A stretch of DNA of 64,000 nucleotides from Shewanella putrefaciens (GTDB taxonomy: Bacteria > Pseudomonadota > Gammaproteobacteria > Enterobacterales > Shewanellaceae), in the NCBI RefSeq assembly GCF_016406325.1, contig NZ_CP066370.1, positions 2,046,001-2,110,000 of the forward strand, read 5' to 3'. Shown here piece by piece: positions 48,126 through 57,183 of the stretch. A program made the translations under genes and the position numbers. The stretch's first letter is position 1, and the number at the start of each line of letters is the position of its first letter. The notes below the pieces were generated by a model, which was given only the letters and a program-made list of their open reading frames with translations, ran no database searches and was not told the origin of the DNA.

Positions 48126-50792
48126 TTAGAAACTCATCTCAACGGCTAAATAATATTCACGTCCCACTACATTATAGTAAGAGCGTGGGTAATGTGGCCA
48201 AGATGATTGGGTTTCATCGATCTCAGGGCCAGCATCAAATAGGTTATTGATACCAGTTGAAATTTTAAAGGCATCATTGACTAAATAACTGGCAGACCAG
48301 TTGACCTCAATATGGCTATCAATAGTTACGCTGTAGTCAGTATTTAAGCCATTATCAACGAAATAGTCCATCCGCTCGCCATTCATACTGTCTGTGTATT
48401 TGAACAACAGGTTAGTTGCAAAATCATCATAGTTCCAGCCTATGTTCAAATTACCGCGGATTTTAGGTGCAGAACCTTCACCATCAATTAAATCTAATGA
48501 TTCTGAGTCTGGGGTTAATTGTTCTTTCCACTTCAGCAAATAGGTTCCTTCTAAACGAGCAGTTAAATCACCGAGGTTCGCAGTCTCATAGCGATAACCT
48601 ATAGAGAAATCAATACCTGAAGTTTCCTGTGATGACATGTTAATTGCTTGGGTATTAACCTGAATTAACTTGCCATCGGCATCGCGTACAATCTTATCTG
48701 CAAAGGCGTCAGCATGGTCCAGAATATATTGGGCGCTAGGATCATTCACCAGATTATCAATTTTAACGATCCAGTAATCTAAGGTCAGATTGAAGTCGTT
48801 GTAATCCCATACCATACCGAGGTTATAGTTTTTACCTGTTTCAGCTTCTAACTCTGAGTTAGCACCAATGGTAATAGGCAAGGATTCTATTTTATCGCAC
48901 GCAGGACCAGGGCCGAAGGCTTCACAAGTAGGGGTGTCAATTACTGTGCTATAGGCTGAAGTGGGTTCACCAAATAAACGCTGCATATCCGGTGCACGGA
49001 AGGTTTCAGCATATAGACCACGTAGCAGTAGGTTATCGATAGGACGGTATTCTACCGCAAGTTGTGGGGTAAACTGACCGCCAACATCGGACTCATCATC
49101 GTAGTAGTCGTAACGACCTGCCAAGGTGACGGTGAGGTTTTCAATCACTGGTACTGCCACTTCAGCGTAGCTTGCATATTGTTCACGCTCTCCTTGGGCA
49201 CTGCTACCACCTTTGCCCATTACGCCGCCATTGCTGGTAAAGCTATCAGATCTGTCGTAGAACCACTCTTTGCCATATTCAATACCAGCAGCATAAGCTA
49301 CCGCACCTGCAGGTAATTCGAAGACCTCACCACTTATCCCCATGTTAAAACTAGAAAGGGTCGATTGACCTTTTTTACCGCCTTGATAATCAATTAGTGC
49401 TGCATTCTCTGCTGAAATAACATCCATTAAGGAGCGGCCAGTAGTACCTGAGGTTAGATAATTCCACATACTCTGGTAGGTTGGTGATCCTGCCGTTGTT
49501 GATTCAACTGTTTGGCGAGCAATTGACCAAGATGCATCATATTCAATACTTTCATTCAGATAGCCCTTGCCACCAACTAAGAACGAAAAGTTATTGGTTT
49601 CAAAATCGGAGGTACGCGGACCTAGTTCAGACATGCGACGGGTATAGTAGTATTCACCATCTGCTACTCCGGCAAAGTCCCCCCCAAAGGCAGTATTTTT
49701 ATTAAACGTCTGTGAAAGACCATTTTTTTCATCAAGGATTGTCACATTATTACCTGTGACATCAAAAAGAAAATCCGTACCTACAGTCGCAGATTCAATT
49801 TCGGTGTAAGTTGATGCATGGGTATAGTCTATTCGAGAATAGATTTGGTGATCATCATTCAATTCCTTAGTGAGATTCACCATGGTTGAATAGCGCTTTT
49901 GCTCAGGAGAAAAATCTCGTTGTTGTGCACGGTCGAAGCCACAACGACCATTAGTCATCATCACATAGCCACGCTCATCACACTCTGCAGCACTCAATGT
50001 TTTCACTAACTTGCCATTAATATCAACAAGGTTAGCGCCATAGCTGCTGTAGGCTGCATAGGGATTGCCTGGAACTATATCTGTTCCCCATTCTGATCTG
50101 TCCGTGCCTTTTAAGGCTTGACGATCTTCATATTCAGCAAAGAAGGTGATATTGGCTTTATCACTACTTACACCTGTCATAAAGGAGAATTGGTTATTTT
50201 GTAAACCGCCATCAACGGTATCGGAGAAGCGATATTTAAAGGTGCTTTGCTCCACATCTTTTTTCAAAATAATATTAATAACACCGCCCATTGCATCTGA
50301 ACCATAAATGGCTGATGCGCCAGTGGTTAGAATTTCAATACGTTCGATTGCCCCCAATGGAATATTCGCGGTGTCCACAAAGCTATCTGTACCGCCTGCA
50401 CCAAAGGGATATTTAGGTACGCGTTTACCGTTAATTAAGGTCAACACACGGCCTGCACCCACACCACGAAGATTAACGGCAGATGCCGCAGGCGTAAAGC
50501 CATGAACTTCTTGCTGGGTCATAGAGCCACCAGAGTTTTGTGACAGATTGCCCAACACATCTTGAACTGAGTTAAAACCACCTTTTTCAATATCAGCAGC
50601 ACTAACTACAACAACGGGTGAAGCATTTTCAAGATCTGTGCGTTTAATACGTGATCCAGTAACTTCAATACGTTCGACTTTCTCATTGATGGCTGGTGTA
50701 TCAGCTGCAAATACAAACGGCGATACTGATGCCGTTACTAAGGTCAACAAACTAAAGCGCACCGAGCGAGCTACGACTGTTTGCGTTGTCAT
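48126..50792 (-). CDS. TonB-dependent outer-membrane receptor
   Basis: Receptor of 888 residues that would import a substrate with energy from TonB. A signal peptide (LLTLVTASVSPFVFA) is followed by a TonB-box-like stretch EKVERIEVTGSRIKR, the plug domain (about 50-170; NLRGVGAGRVLTLINGKRV and ASAIYGSDAMGGVINIILKK), and a 22-strand barrel ending in the C-terminal phenylalanine of MSF. The plug type is that of large TonB receptors of unknown ligand. On the same strand upstream is a DASS transporter. No iron box was seen, so it may not serve iron uptake. Confidence 0.92.
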   Translation of the reverse strand: MTTQTVVARSVRFSLLTLVTASVSPFVFAADTPAINEKVERIEVTGSRIKRTDLENASPVVVVSAADIEKGGFNSVQDVLGNLSQNSGGSMTQQEVHGFTPAASAVNLRGVGAGRVLTLINGKRVPKYPFGAGGTDSFVDTANIPLGAIERIEILTTGASAIYGSDAMGGVINIILKKDVEQSTFKYRFSDTVDGGLQNNQFSFMTGVSSDKANITFFAEYEDRQALKGTDRSEWGTDIVPGNPYAAYSSYGANLVDINGKLVKTLSAAECDERGYVMMTNGRCGFDRAQQRDFSPEQKRYSTMVNLTKELNDDHQIYSRIDYTHASTYTEIESATVGTDFLFDVTGNNVTILDEKNGLSQTFNKNTAFGGDFAGVADGEYYYTRRMSELGPRTSDFETNNFSFLVGGKGYLNESIEYDASWSIARQTVESTTAGSPTYQSMWNYLTSGTTGRSLMDVISAENAALIDYQGGKKGQSTLSSFNMGISGEVFELPAGAVAYAAGIEYGKEWFYDRSDSFTSNGGVMGKGGSSAQGEREQYASYAEVAVPVIENLTVTLAGRYDYYDDESDVGGQFTPQLAVEYRPIDNLLLRGLYAETFRAPDMQRLFGEPTSAYSTVIDTPTCEAFGPGPACDKIESLPITIGANSELEAETGKNYNLGMVWDYNDFNLTLDYWIVKIDNLVNDPSAQYILDHADAFADKIVRDADGKLIQVNTQAINMSSQETSGIDFSIGYRYETANLGDLTARLEGTYLLKWKEQLTPDSESLDLIDGEGSAPKIRGNLNIGWNYDDFATNLLFKYTDSMNGERMDYFVDNGLNTDYSVTIDSHIEVNWSASYLVNDAFKISTGINNLFDAGPEIDETQSSWPHYPRSYYNVVGREYYLAVEMSF

Positions 50793-51099
50793 ATTTTCAT
50801 TCCCTTAACAATACAATGATGAATAGGAGGGGGGTCATCATTGCTTATAGTTATTGATCATAACCCTCCAATTTTGGGAAAATATCATTAAAGACATTAA
50901 GATCAATTGGTTGATTGTTGGCATAATGTTGCTAAAACATTTAATTTGTAATACCGGAAGTGCTAATAAAGAAAGGAGGAATACTAAGAGTTGTTATCTA
51001 GCCTGAGTCACACGAAAGTTGTATTATTTTTCAATGAAACAAATCGTTTACAATTACTGGTGGTTGGGATGTTTTTTTTTCAATATCATTTTCAAATAA

Positions 51100-51115
51100 T
51101 GTGATCTTACTCAAT
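51100..51115. promoter_or_regulatory. Candidate CRP site upstream of the TonB receptor
   Basis: TGTGATCTTACTCAAT matches the CRP core TGTGA-N6-TCACA at eight of ten positions. It is 308 bp before the receptor start, which is far, so its role is uncertain. Confidence 0.35.
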
Positions 51116-51218
51116 ATCAGTGAAAAATGGCTTTTAAGTAAACTCTATATAAGCATCTAGAAATCCAACATATTTATCAAGTGACTTAATCAGCATTTCC
51201 CCCAACAAATGGGGCGTA

Positions 51219-51251
51219 GGCAAGCTCTTACTTTCTTTATACGAGCTTGCC
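51219..51251. repeat. 9-bp perfect inverted repeat after the DASS transporter gene
   Basis: GGCAAGCTC and GAGCTTGCC flank 15 bases. On the minus strand no T run follows, so it may be an unusual terminator, an attenuator or a protein-binding site. Confidence 0.5.
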
Positions 51252-51289
51252 ATGGCTAACTAAGTTTAATCTTGAAACATCAACATTTC

Positions 51290-52687
51290 CTAGGCTATCC
51301 AACCGAGCCACAACCACCATAGATAGTCCATTGGCATCAGTACGACTATCGTTATTATTGCTAAAGGTAAGGTGATTTTGAGTAATTTTGCTAATGGTTC
51401 CTGAGAGAGTTGCATGGCTAGAATTAAGGGAGCAACTTGATAAGGAAAAATCACCGTTGAGAAACCGATCACTTGGGTCATTAATACCGCAGGAATAGAG
51501 AAACCAGTTGCATCGGCAAAGTCCGCTGCCATAGGAGATAGTACAGTGGGTACGCCCGGAACCGTGGCAACTAAACCCGTTAGTGTAGAAATTAATGATA
51601 AGGACATAAAATTCAGGAACGATTCACCCTGTTGTAAGGGTAGCCATTCACTAAACACTTGTCCTAGTGCAGTTCCAAGCCCAGAGTGATTGACCAATGT
51701 GCCAAGTCCTAATGCCGCAGCAACAAAAATAACGGTAGCAAAATCGACAGCACTATTAAAACGCTTAGGTTCTAATACGCCCCATTTGGGCAATAACAGA
51801 ATGATTGCCGTTGCAAGTCCAACCCAAGCAGGATTAATACCATGTAGTGTGTCTGTTACCCAAAACAGTAGGGTGATGCACAGTAACACCGCGACTTTCC
51901 TTTGCATGGCTAGATCATAAGTTTCATTTTCTTTCTCTTTACTACGCCACTTTTTATCAATATGTGCAGGAAAGAAATACACCACCAACGTAATTATTAA
52001 AATCGACTTGAGCAAACCTAAGATTGGAAAATGCAGCAAGAGATACTCAGTATAACCAAAATTGATGTTAAAGAGGCGTTCACTGGAACCTGCCAAGATC
52101 ATATTCGGAATATTAGATGGTAACACTGCAAAACTTGGCATATTACAAGACAGTGCTAAGGTCGTTGCAATACCCATACGTCCATTACTGCCTCGCTCAA
52201 ACCCAACTTGCTCGGCTAAAGCCATGCCAATTGGCACAAGCACAACCGCACGGCCGACGGATGATGGCATAACAAAACCAAGTAGTACTGCACTCAGGAC
52301 AAGGCCTGCAATCAAGTAGAGATAACGGCTAGTGAGCATGGGTGAAAGTAGTGAGGCCATTCTGCGGCTTAACCCTGATTCTGAAATGGCACTGCCTATC
52401 ACAAAACCAGAAATGATTAACCACACCGCAGTCGAACCAAACCCAGAAAAAAGCAGACTTGGTTCGATAAGGTTAAAAATGGTCGCGAGAGCAAAAAAGA
52501 TCAGACCTGCCATAAAAGGGGGAAAGAAGCCTGTGCTCCAAAACATCAGTGTCACTAATACTACGCCAGCACTATAGGAAAATATCGTCGGATACTCACT
52601 TAGAGGAAAAACGGCCAACAAGATGGCGATGAATAATGCACTAGTAAAGGCTATTTTTTTTACGCTATTGACACTTTTCATACTCAA
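51290..52687 (-). CDS. DASS / SLC13-family anion transporter
   Basis: Inner-membrane Na+-coupled transporter of 465 residues with about 12 hydrophobic segments. Family marks are VLVTLMFWSTGFFPPFMAGLIFF, VIGSAISESGLSRRMA, MPSSVGRAVVLVPIGMALAEQ and, in the second half, ATVPGVPTVLSPMAADFADATG. The DASS family carries dicarboxylates, sulfate or similar anions; the substrate is not apparent. It is divergent from the AraC gene 74 bp away and 497 bp ahead of the TonB receptor on the same strand. Confidence 0.88.
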   Translation of the reverse strand: MSMKSVNSVKKIAFTSALFIAILLAVFPLSEYPTIFSYSAGVVLVTLMFWSTGFFPPFMAGLIFFALATIFNLIEPSLLFSGFGSTAVWLIISGFVIGSAISESGLSRRMASLLSPMLTSRYLYLIAGLVLSAVLLGFVMPSSVGRAVVLVPIGMALAEQVGFERGSNGRMGIATTLALSCNMPSFAVLPSNIPNMILAGSSERLFNINFGYTEYLLLHFPILGLLKSILIITLVVYFFPAHIDKKWRSKEKENETYDLAMQRKVAVLLCITLLFWVTDTLHGINPAWVGLATAIILLLPKWGVLEPKRFNSAVDFATVIFVAAALGLGTLVNHSGLGTALGQVFSEWLPLQQGESFLNFMSLSLISTLTGLVATVPGVPTVLSPMAADFADATGFSIPAVLMTQVIGFSTVIFPYQVAPLILAMQLSQEPLAKLLKITLPLAIITIVVLMPMDYLWWLWLGWIA

Positions 52688-52761
52688 AGACCTGACGGGT
52701 TGCCTACTTAGAAGAGGGATCTTAAGATAGCGTACTTACCTTGACGTTTTAAGATGGCTAT

Positions 52762-53562
52762 ATGTCAGACATTGTTCCTAAAGCGACATTATTAGCACCC
52801 AGTAATGCCGCATTTATCATCGATCCCCATAGACCTGTACTCACCCATGCTCGTAATTTGGATGCCGAAGCGGGTATTGAACCCCATGCACACCCAAGAG
52901 GACAGTTACTTTGGGCTGTAAAAGGAATTTTACGGGTTCGTAGTGAAAGTGCAGTATGGGTGGTTCCATCAACCCATGCGGTCTGGATCCCTTGCAATTT
53001 GTCCCATCAAGTCAGTAGTGAAACCTATGCTCATACTCGCAATCTTTACATTGACCCAAGCTATAGTGTCAGAGAACATAATAAGCAAGTGGTCATGGTG
53101 ACCATGACGCCACTGATGCGGGAAATTATCCTCAGATTGTGTGAAGCGGAATCAATGGAGGCAGGGCGCTTACTTAGGCTTGGTTTAGCGGCTATCGACG
53201 AGCTAGCTACACTCGATAGTGTTGATGCTCATTTACCCGCAGGAAAAGATCCAAGGCTTAGTCGTCTTATCCAAACAATTATTCGTCAACCTAAAGTTAA
53301 TTACTCACTGACAGAACTGGCCGAAATAGGGGGGGCAAGTGTGCGAACCGTTGAGCGACTCTTTAAAGCAGAAACGGGCCTCACTTATCGGCAATGGCGA
53401 CAAAGATTTCGCTTATTAAATTCTCTTGAGCGATTAACCCAAGGAGAAAGCACGACGAGGGTAGCGCATAGTCTAGGTTATCTGAGCGTTAGCAGTTTCA
53501 GTGCGGCTTTTAAAATGCAATTTGGTTGTACGCCACAGGATTACTCAAAACATAAGCGTTAA
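52762..53562 (+). CDS. AraC-family regulator with cupin sensor domain
   Basis: 266 residues. The N-terminal cupin (about 30-115; AGIEPHAHPRGQLLWAVKGILRV) could bind a small ligand, and the C-terminal AraC domain has two helix-turn-helix units (LTELAEIGGASVRTVERLFKAETGLTYRQWRQRFRLL and STTRVAHSLGYLSVSSFSAAFKMQFG). It stands back to back with the DASS transporter gene, so it likely controls that gene and perhaps the receptor beyond. Confidence 0.9.
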   Translation: MSDIVPKATLLAPSNAAFIIDPHRPVLTHARNLDAEAGIEPHAHPRGQLLWAVKGILRVRSESAVWVVPSTHAVWIPCNLSHQVSSETYAHTRNLYIDPSYSVREHNKQVVMVTMTPLMREIILRLCEAESMEAGRLLRLGLAAIDELATLDSVDAHLPAGKDPRLSRLIQTIIRQPKVNYSLTELAEIGGASVRTVERLFKAETGLTYRQWRQRFRLLNSLERLTQGESTTRVAHSLGYLSVSSFSAAFKMQFGCTPQDYSKHKR

Positions 53563-53615
53563 GCGGTTTTACTTGTTCTATTATGTTAGTTTTTTCAGTT
53601 ATTTAAAGGATACCT

Positions 53616-53909
53616 ATGTTCGTTGTCTTGCTTACTTATAAAAAGCCTATTGCGGAAGTAGAGTTACATTTAGCCGCCCATATTGCCTATCTTGATGAGC
53701 ATTTTGCCGCAGGGACTTTCGTCGCCTCGGGCCGCAAGGTGCCACGTACTGGCGGTGTTATCTTAGCGAAGGCTGAATCTCGAACGGTGTTGGAGGCTAT
53801 TTTGCACCAAGACCCATTTAGCATTGCTGATGTTGCCGAGTTTGAGGTGATCGAGTTTGTACCAACGAAGACAGCGCCTGGATTAGAGTCATTAATTGAA
53901 GTGATTTGA
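53616..53909 (+). CDS. YciI-family protein
   Basis: A 97-residue ferredoxin-fold protein with the YciI pattern: YKKPIAEVELHLAAHIAYLDEHFAAGTFVASGRKVPRTGG and a final FEVIEFVPTK. Related proteins are dehalogenase-like or of unknown activity; the conserved aspartate and histidine positions are present. AAAGGA precedes the ATG. It is 53 bp after the AraC gene, so it may share a transcript. Confidence 0.9.
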   Translation: MFVVLLTYKKPIAEVELHLAAHIAYLDEHFAAGTFVASGRKVPRTGGVILAKAESRTVLEAILHQDPFSIADVAEFEVIEFVPTKTAPGLESLIEVI

Positions 53910-54479
53910 TCTTTGATGACGTGTAAATGCTTAAGCCGTAAGGAACTGTCGGATTTTTGTCTCAAAAGAGTTATTTTCGCCATACTTTGTTAGCGTTTGC
54001 GACTGCCAGTCACAGTGGCAAAAGCTAGCACCGGATACGGTATTTTTAGAGGATCAGCGATATGGGCATCTGTTACCACAGGAAGACTCTACGGCTTGCT
54101 TTAGCCTTATACTTCAAGGATTCAGCGAACTGAATAGCAAACGGCTGACATAAGTTAGTTTGAAATGCACTAAGAATGGGAGAGCATTCGGAAAACGGCT
54201 TAAGTTAATCGCATACTTAACCTAGCAGAAACCCGAGTGCTAAGGTTCATGTAATGATTATCCCAAACTGATCACCATGAGTAGTATCTAACGCGATATC
54301 CAATAATGCTATTTAGAGTTCGATGCTAAGGTCACCGCGACATTGTGAGATCGAGCCAAAGCCGATTATTTCGCACTGGCTTGGTGAATTTCTCCGATAT
54401 TGTGCGACCTAGTTTGCTATTATGCCGTTTTCCCTCTTGAAACCTTACGCAGGTTTCCACTGCGCGAGTCCCACTTTTT
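53910..54479. other. 570-bp region before the methyltransferase gene
   Basis: The first part holds a hydrolase gene remnant (53947-54153). The rest, to 54479, has no convincing ORF or structure. A TATTAT hexamer at 54418-54423 may be the -10 of the next gene, without a good -35. Confidence 0.5.
53947..54153 (+). pseudogene. Remnant of an alpha/beta hydrolase C-terminus
   Basis: A frame open from about 53929 to the stop at 54151-54153, without a start codon, encodes about 68 residues that read like the end of a hydrolase (WQKLAPDTVFLEDQRYGH, then LLPQEDSTACFSLILQGF). The GHLLPQED histidine could be the catalytic one of the alpha/beta hydrolase fold. No start, no upstream nucleophile elbow and no matching ORF nearby suggest a decayed 5' part. 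Low confidence. Confidence 0.4.
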
Positions 54480-55487
54480 ATGTCTATTCAAATGCTGTTA
54501 TCGACGGCTCTGGCGAAACGCCATGATTTTTTACAACAAGCTGAACAGGATCAAACCGATTGTTTTCGGGTGTTCCATGGCACTGTCGAAGGCATAAGTG
54601 GCTTAAATGTCGATCGTTACGGCGATACTTGGCTAGTGCAGAGTTTTCATCAGACCTTAACCGACGAAGAGTTGACCGATGTCGGCACTGTTTTGTTGCA
54701 ACAGGCCGATTTGCCGATTGTGTATAATGACCGTTCATTAGGCCATTCCCGCGTATTGAACAACTTATCACCCGCAATGGCAGAGATTGCGAGTGCTGAG
54801 CGGGTGATGCAGGAAAATGGCATTAAGTTCAGCACTAAACTGCGCCACGAAGGGCAAGATCCACTGTTATTCCTCGATATGCGTATTGGCCGTGAATATG
54901 TGCGGGCACACAGCCAAGATAAAACCGTGCTGAATTTGTTTTCTTACACCTGCGGTATTGGTACGGCGGCAGCCATTGGCGGCGCGACTCGGGTGATGAA
55001 TGTCGACTTTTCTTCCTTTGCCTTAGCCACGGGAAAAGCGAATGCGGCGTTAAATCAGGTATCGAATGTGTGCGAGTTTGTGCAGAGCGATGCGTTTCCG
55101 GCACTGCGCCAATTAGCAGGCTTGAGTGTCGGTGGGCGCCGAAATCAAAAATTACCTAGCTATCCCCAATTGGTGCAAACTCAGTTTGATCTAGTGTTCC
55201 TCGATCCCCCGCGTTATGCCAAGAGTGCCTTTGGGATAGTGGATCTCGTCAATGACTATCAAGGCCTGTTTAAGCCTGCATTACTGGCAACTAAATCAGG
55301 AGGGACTATTGTCTGTTGCAATAATGTGGCTAAGGTAGAGCGCCAAGCATGGTTCGACAGTTTAGTGCGCTGTGTTGAAAAACAAGGCCGTACAGTTACT
55401 GCGCACACTTGGCTCGATCCCCATGAAGATTTCCCCTCGTTCGATAATAATCATCCGCTTAAAATAGTGGCATTGACGTTAAGCTAA
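54480..55487 (+). CDS. Class I SAM-dependent rRNA methyltransferase (RlmI/RlmK-like)
   Basis: 335 residues with an N-terminal PUA-like stretch (GISGLNVDRYGDTWLVQSFHQ) and the Rossmann methyltransferase core: SAM motif LNLFSYTCGIGTAAAIGGA, and FDLVFLDPPRYAKS carrying the DPP active-site motif typical of RlmI and RlmK-type 23S rRNA methyltransferases. Which base is methylated cannot be told. The start is ATG 54480, preceded by a weak ribosome site. A terminator follows at 55511-55535. Confidence 0.88.
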   Translation: MSIQMLLSTALAKRHDFLQQAEQDQTDCFRVFHGTVEGISGLNVDRYGDTWLVQSFHQTLTDEELTDVGTVLLQQADLPIVYNDRSLGHSRVLNNLSPAMAEIASAERVMQENGIKFSTKLRHEGQDPLLFLDMRIGREYVRAHSQDKTVLNLFSYTCGIGTAAAIGGATRVMNVDFSSFALATGKANAALNQVSNVCEFVQSDAFPALRQLAGLSVGGRRNQKLPSYPQLVQTQFDLVFLDPPRYAKSAFGIVDLVNDYQGLFKPALLATKSGGTIVCCNNVAKVERQAWFDSLVRCVEKQGRTVTAHTWLDPHEDFPSFDNNHPLKIVALTLS

Positions 55488-55510
55488 CAATATAGCGATA
55501 CAAGCGAATA

Positions 55511-55535
55511 GGGCACCAAAGTCAGTGCCCTTTTT
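55511..55535 (+). terminator. Rho-independent terminator of the methyltransferase gene
   Basis: GGGCAC and GTGCCC pair, followed by a T run, 23 bp after the stop. Confidence 0.8.
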
Positions 55536-55555
55536 ATTCGTCTTTTATATTGCAA

Positions 55556-56005
55556 TTAGGTGGGCTGTAAATGGAAGGCAATAGCGACGCGGTTCCAGCC
55601 ATTAATGGCAATAATTAAGCTGGTGAGATCCACTATTTCTTTCTCTGAATACTGTTCGGCAAGCTGAGCATATTGACTATCAGCAATAGGGGCCGACGCA
55701 ACTTGGGTGAGTATTTCAGTCCACACTAAAGCCGCACGTTCCCGTTTATCAAATATTCCATCGATTTCATGCCAAGCGGCAAGCAGATCTAAACGCAGTT
55801 GATCTTCACCATCTCTTCTGGCTTCCTGTGCGTGCATGCGCTGGCAAAAAGCGCAGCCATTTAATTGTGATGCCCTCAGTTTCACTAAATGCACCAATAA
55901 TGGCGGAAACTGCGAGTCAGCGGCGGCTTTATCTAAACTATTTAATGCTTGGGATAGTGCGGGTTGTAGCTGATAAATTTGTTGGCGTGGTATACGTTCT
56001 GACAT
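55556..56005 (-). CDS. Carboxymuconolactone decarboxylase family protein
   Basis: A 149-residue AhpD-like protein with the redox motif CAFCQRMH (CxxC-x-x-H) in the middle, preceded by LVKLRASQLNG. AhpD-type proteins reduce partner proteins or peroxides. It starts 37 bp after the AraC gene upstream on the same strand, so they are likely one unit. The true reaction is unknown; CMD is a family name only. Confidence 0.88.
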   Translation of the reverse strand: MSERIPRQQIYQLQPALSQALNSLDKAAADSQFPPLLVHLVKLRASQLNGCAFCQRMHAQEARRDGEDQLRLDLLAAWHEIDGIFDKRERAALVWTEILTQVASAPIADSQYAQLAEQYSEKEIVDLTSLIIAINGWNRVAIAFHLQPT

Positions 56006-56042
56006 AAAAACCTCCTATAAACTGAGGCTTCAATATAAGTAG

Positions 56043-56939
56043 TTAGCATTGCGTTAGATTGGATATTTGCGACATTTTGCGTTTTTTGTATTGCCCTGGT
56101 GTTTGCTGTGTCACCCTGACAAAGTGTTGATGTAGATGAGCTTGATCGTAAAACCCACAATCAAATGCTACCTGCGCTAGATTAAGTTCGGGTGATTGAC
56201 TAAGTTGATCGCGGGCGATTTTGACTCTGTTTAACTGCTGTAGTTGTGCCGGAGAGAGTCCCGTTTCTTGTTTAAATCTGCGTTCAAATTGGCGGCGGCT
56301 TAGGGCAAGTTGTCCATAAAAATTCTCTAAACGGGTTTGAGGTTGGATAAGCCTTGGTAAACTCATTTGCACAATCCCTGCGGTAGACCATGTTCCCCTA
56401 TCAAGTTGTGGCTTGATTAACTGTAATAACCACTGTTCGAGTTGGGCGATACGTTGCATTGGCTGATTGGTGTCTGCGAGTTGTGATAATAACTGATTTA
56501 ATCCTGGTAGGTGCAATTGAGTGGCTTCGATTACAGTATGTGAACTTGTTTGCTGAATCTCTTGCACTGCAATTCCGAGTAAATGAAAAGCACCGCCGGG
56601 ATGAAAACGGACGATCATTTGTTCTATTCCGGGGACAAATGCGTGGGAATGTAAACTCTGATCACAGTGAAAAACTACTTTAGGTTCATCGGAGTTTGTA
56701 TCAAGGCTTGGTGCTGGGAAATAGAACTGTAGGCTGGTACCGCCGTCAGGATAGAAAGTTTGTTCGATACTCTGCGGTAAATTTGTTGCCACCAGTAGAT
56801 GAAAGTAACGGTGTACCCATGGGCGAAGTGACGCTAAGGGCTGAAAATGCCTAAAACCTAAGTGCGCTAGCGAGCTCTCGAAACGCGTAAAACGATGTAT
56901 TTCTAATAAATCGGTCCTGTACTGCAAGGCAACCACCAT
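56043..56939 (-). CDS. AraC-family transcriptional regulator
   Basis: 298 residues with an N-terminal sensor domain of the DUF6597 type (FRHFQPLASLRPWVHRYFHL, PQSIEQTFYPDGGTSLQFYF) and a C-terminal AraC domain with two helix-turn-helix units (LALSRRQFERRFKQETGLSPAQLQQL and LAQVAFDCGFYDQAHLHQHFVRVTQQTPGQY). The CMD-family gene follows in the same direction. It is likely to control this pair; the ligand is unknown. Confidence 0.88.
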   Translation of the reverse strand: MVVALQYRTDLLEIHRFTRFESSLAHLGFRHFQPLASLRPWVHRYFHLLVATNLPQSIEQTFYPDGGTSLQFYFPAPSLDTNSDEPKVVFHCDQSLHSHAFVPGIEQMIVRFHPGGAFHLLGIAVQEIQQTSSHTVIEATQLHLPGLNQLLSQLADTNQPMQRIAQLEQWLLQLIKPQLDRGTWSTAGIVQMSLPRLIQPQTRLENFYGQLALSRRQFERRFKQETGLSPAQLQQLNRVKIARDQLSQSPELNLAQVAFDCGFYDQAHLHQHFVRVTQQTPGQYKKRKMSQISNLTQC

Positions 56940-57183
56940 TAGGTAAGGTTATTTAGATTAATCTAACCAATAGATGATTGCACTAACAGTTGACTGGAAT
57001 GCTGGTCATCGGTGTTAAGAACAATTTGCTAAGAGCCCCGATGAGTAAGGGCTGTTAGCGAATGACTTATTTCCATTGAGTTACACGGGTCAATATCTGC
57101 CAGTAATATCACCTCAGCTAAGACTGCATACTCATTTTGGCTGACAGCCTGTGTTTATAAAGTAAGCTGACAACTGCTTAACA

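Larger units (their letters stand above)
50793..51289. other. Region between the TonB receptor and DASS transporter genes
   Basis: No ORF. It holds a perfect 9-bp inverted repeat GGCAAGCTC / GAGCTTGCC at 51219-51251 with a 15-nt loop just after the transporter stop, with no T run, a CCCC/GGGG pair next to it at about 51200-51214, and a CRP-like site at 51100-51115 (TGTGATCTTACTCAAT). Confidence 0.5.
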
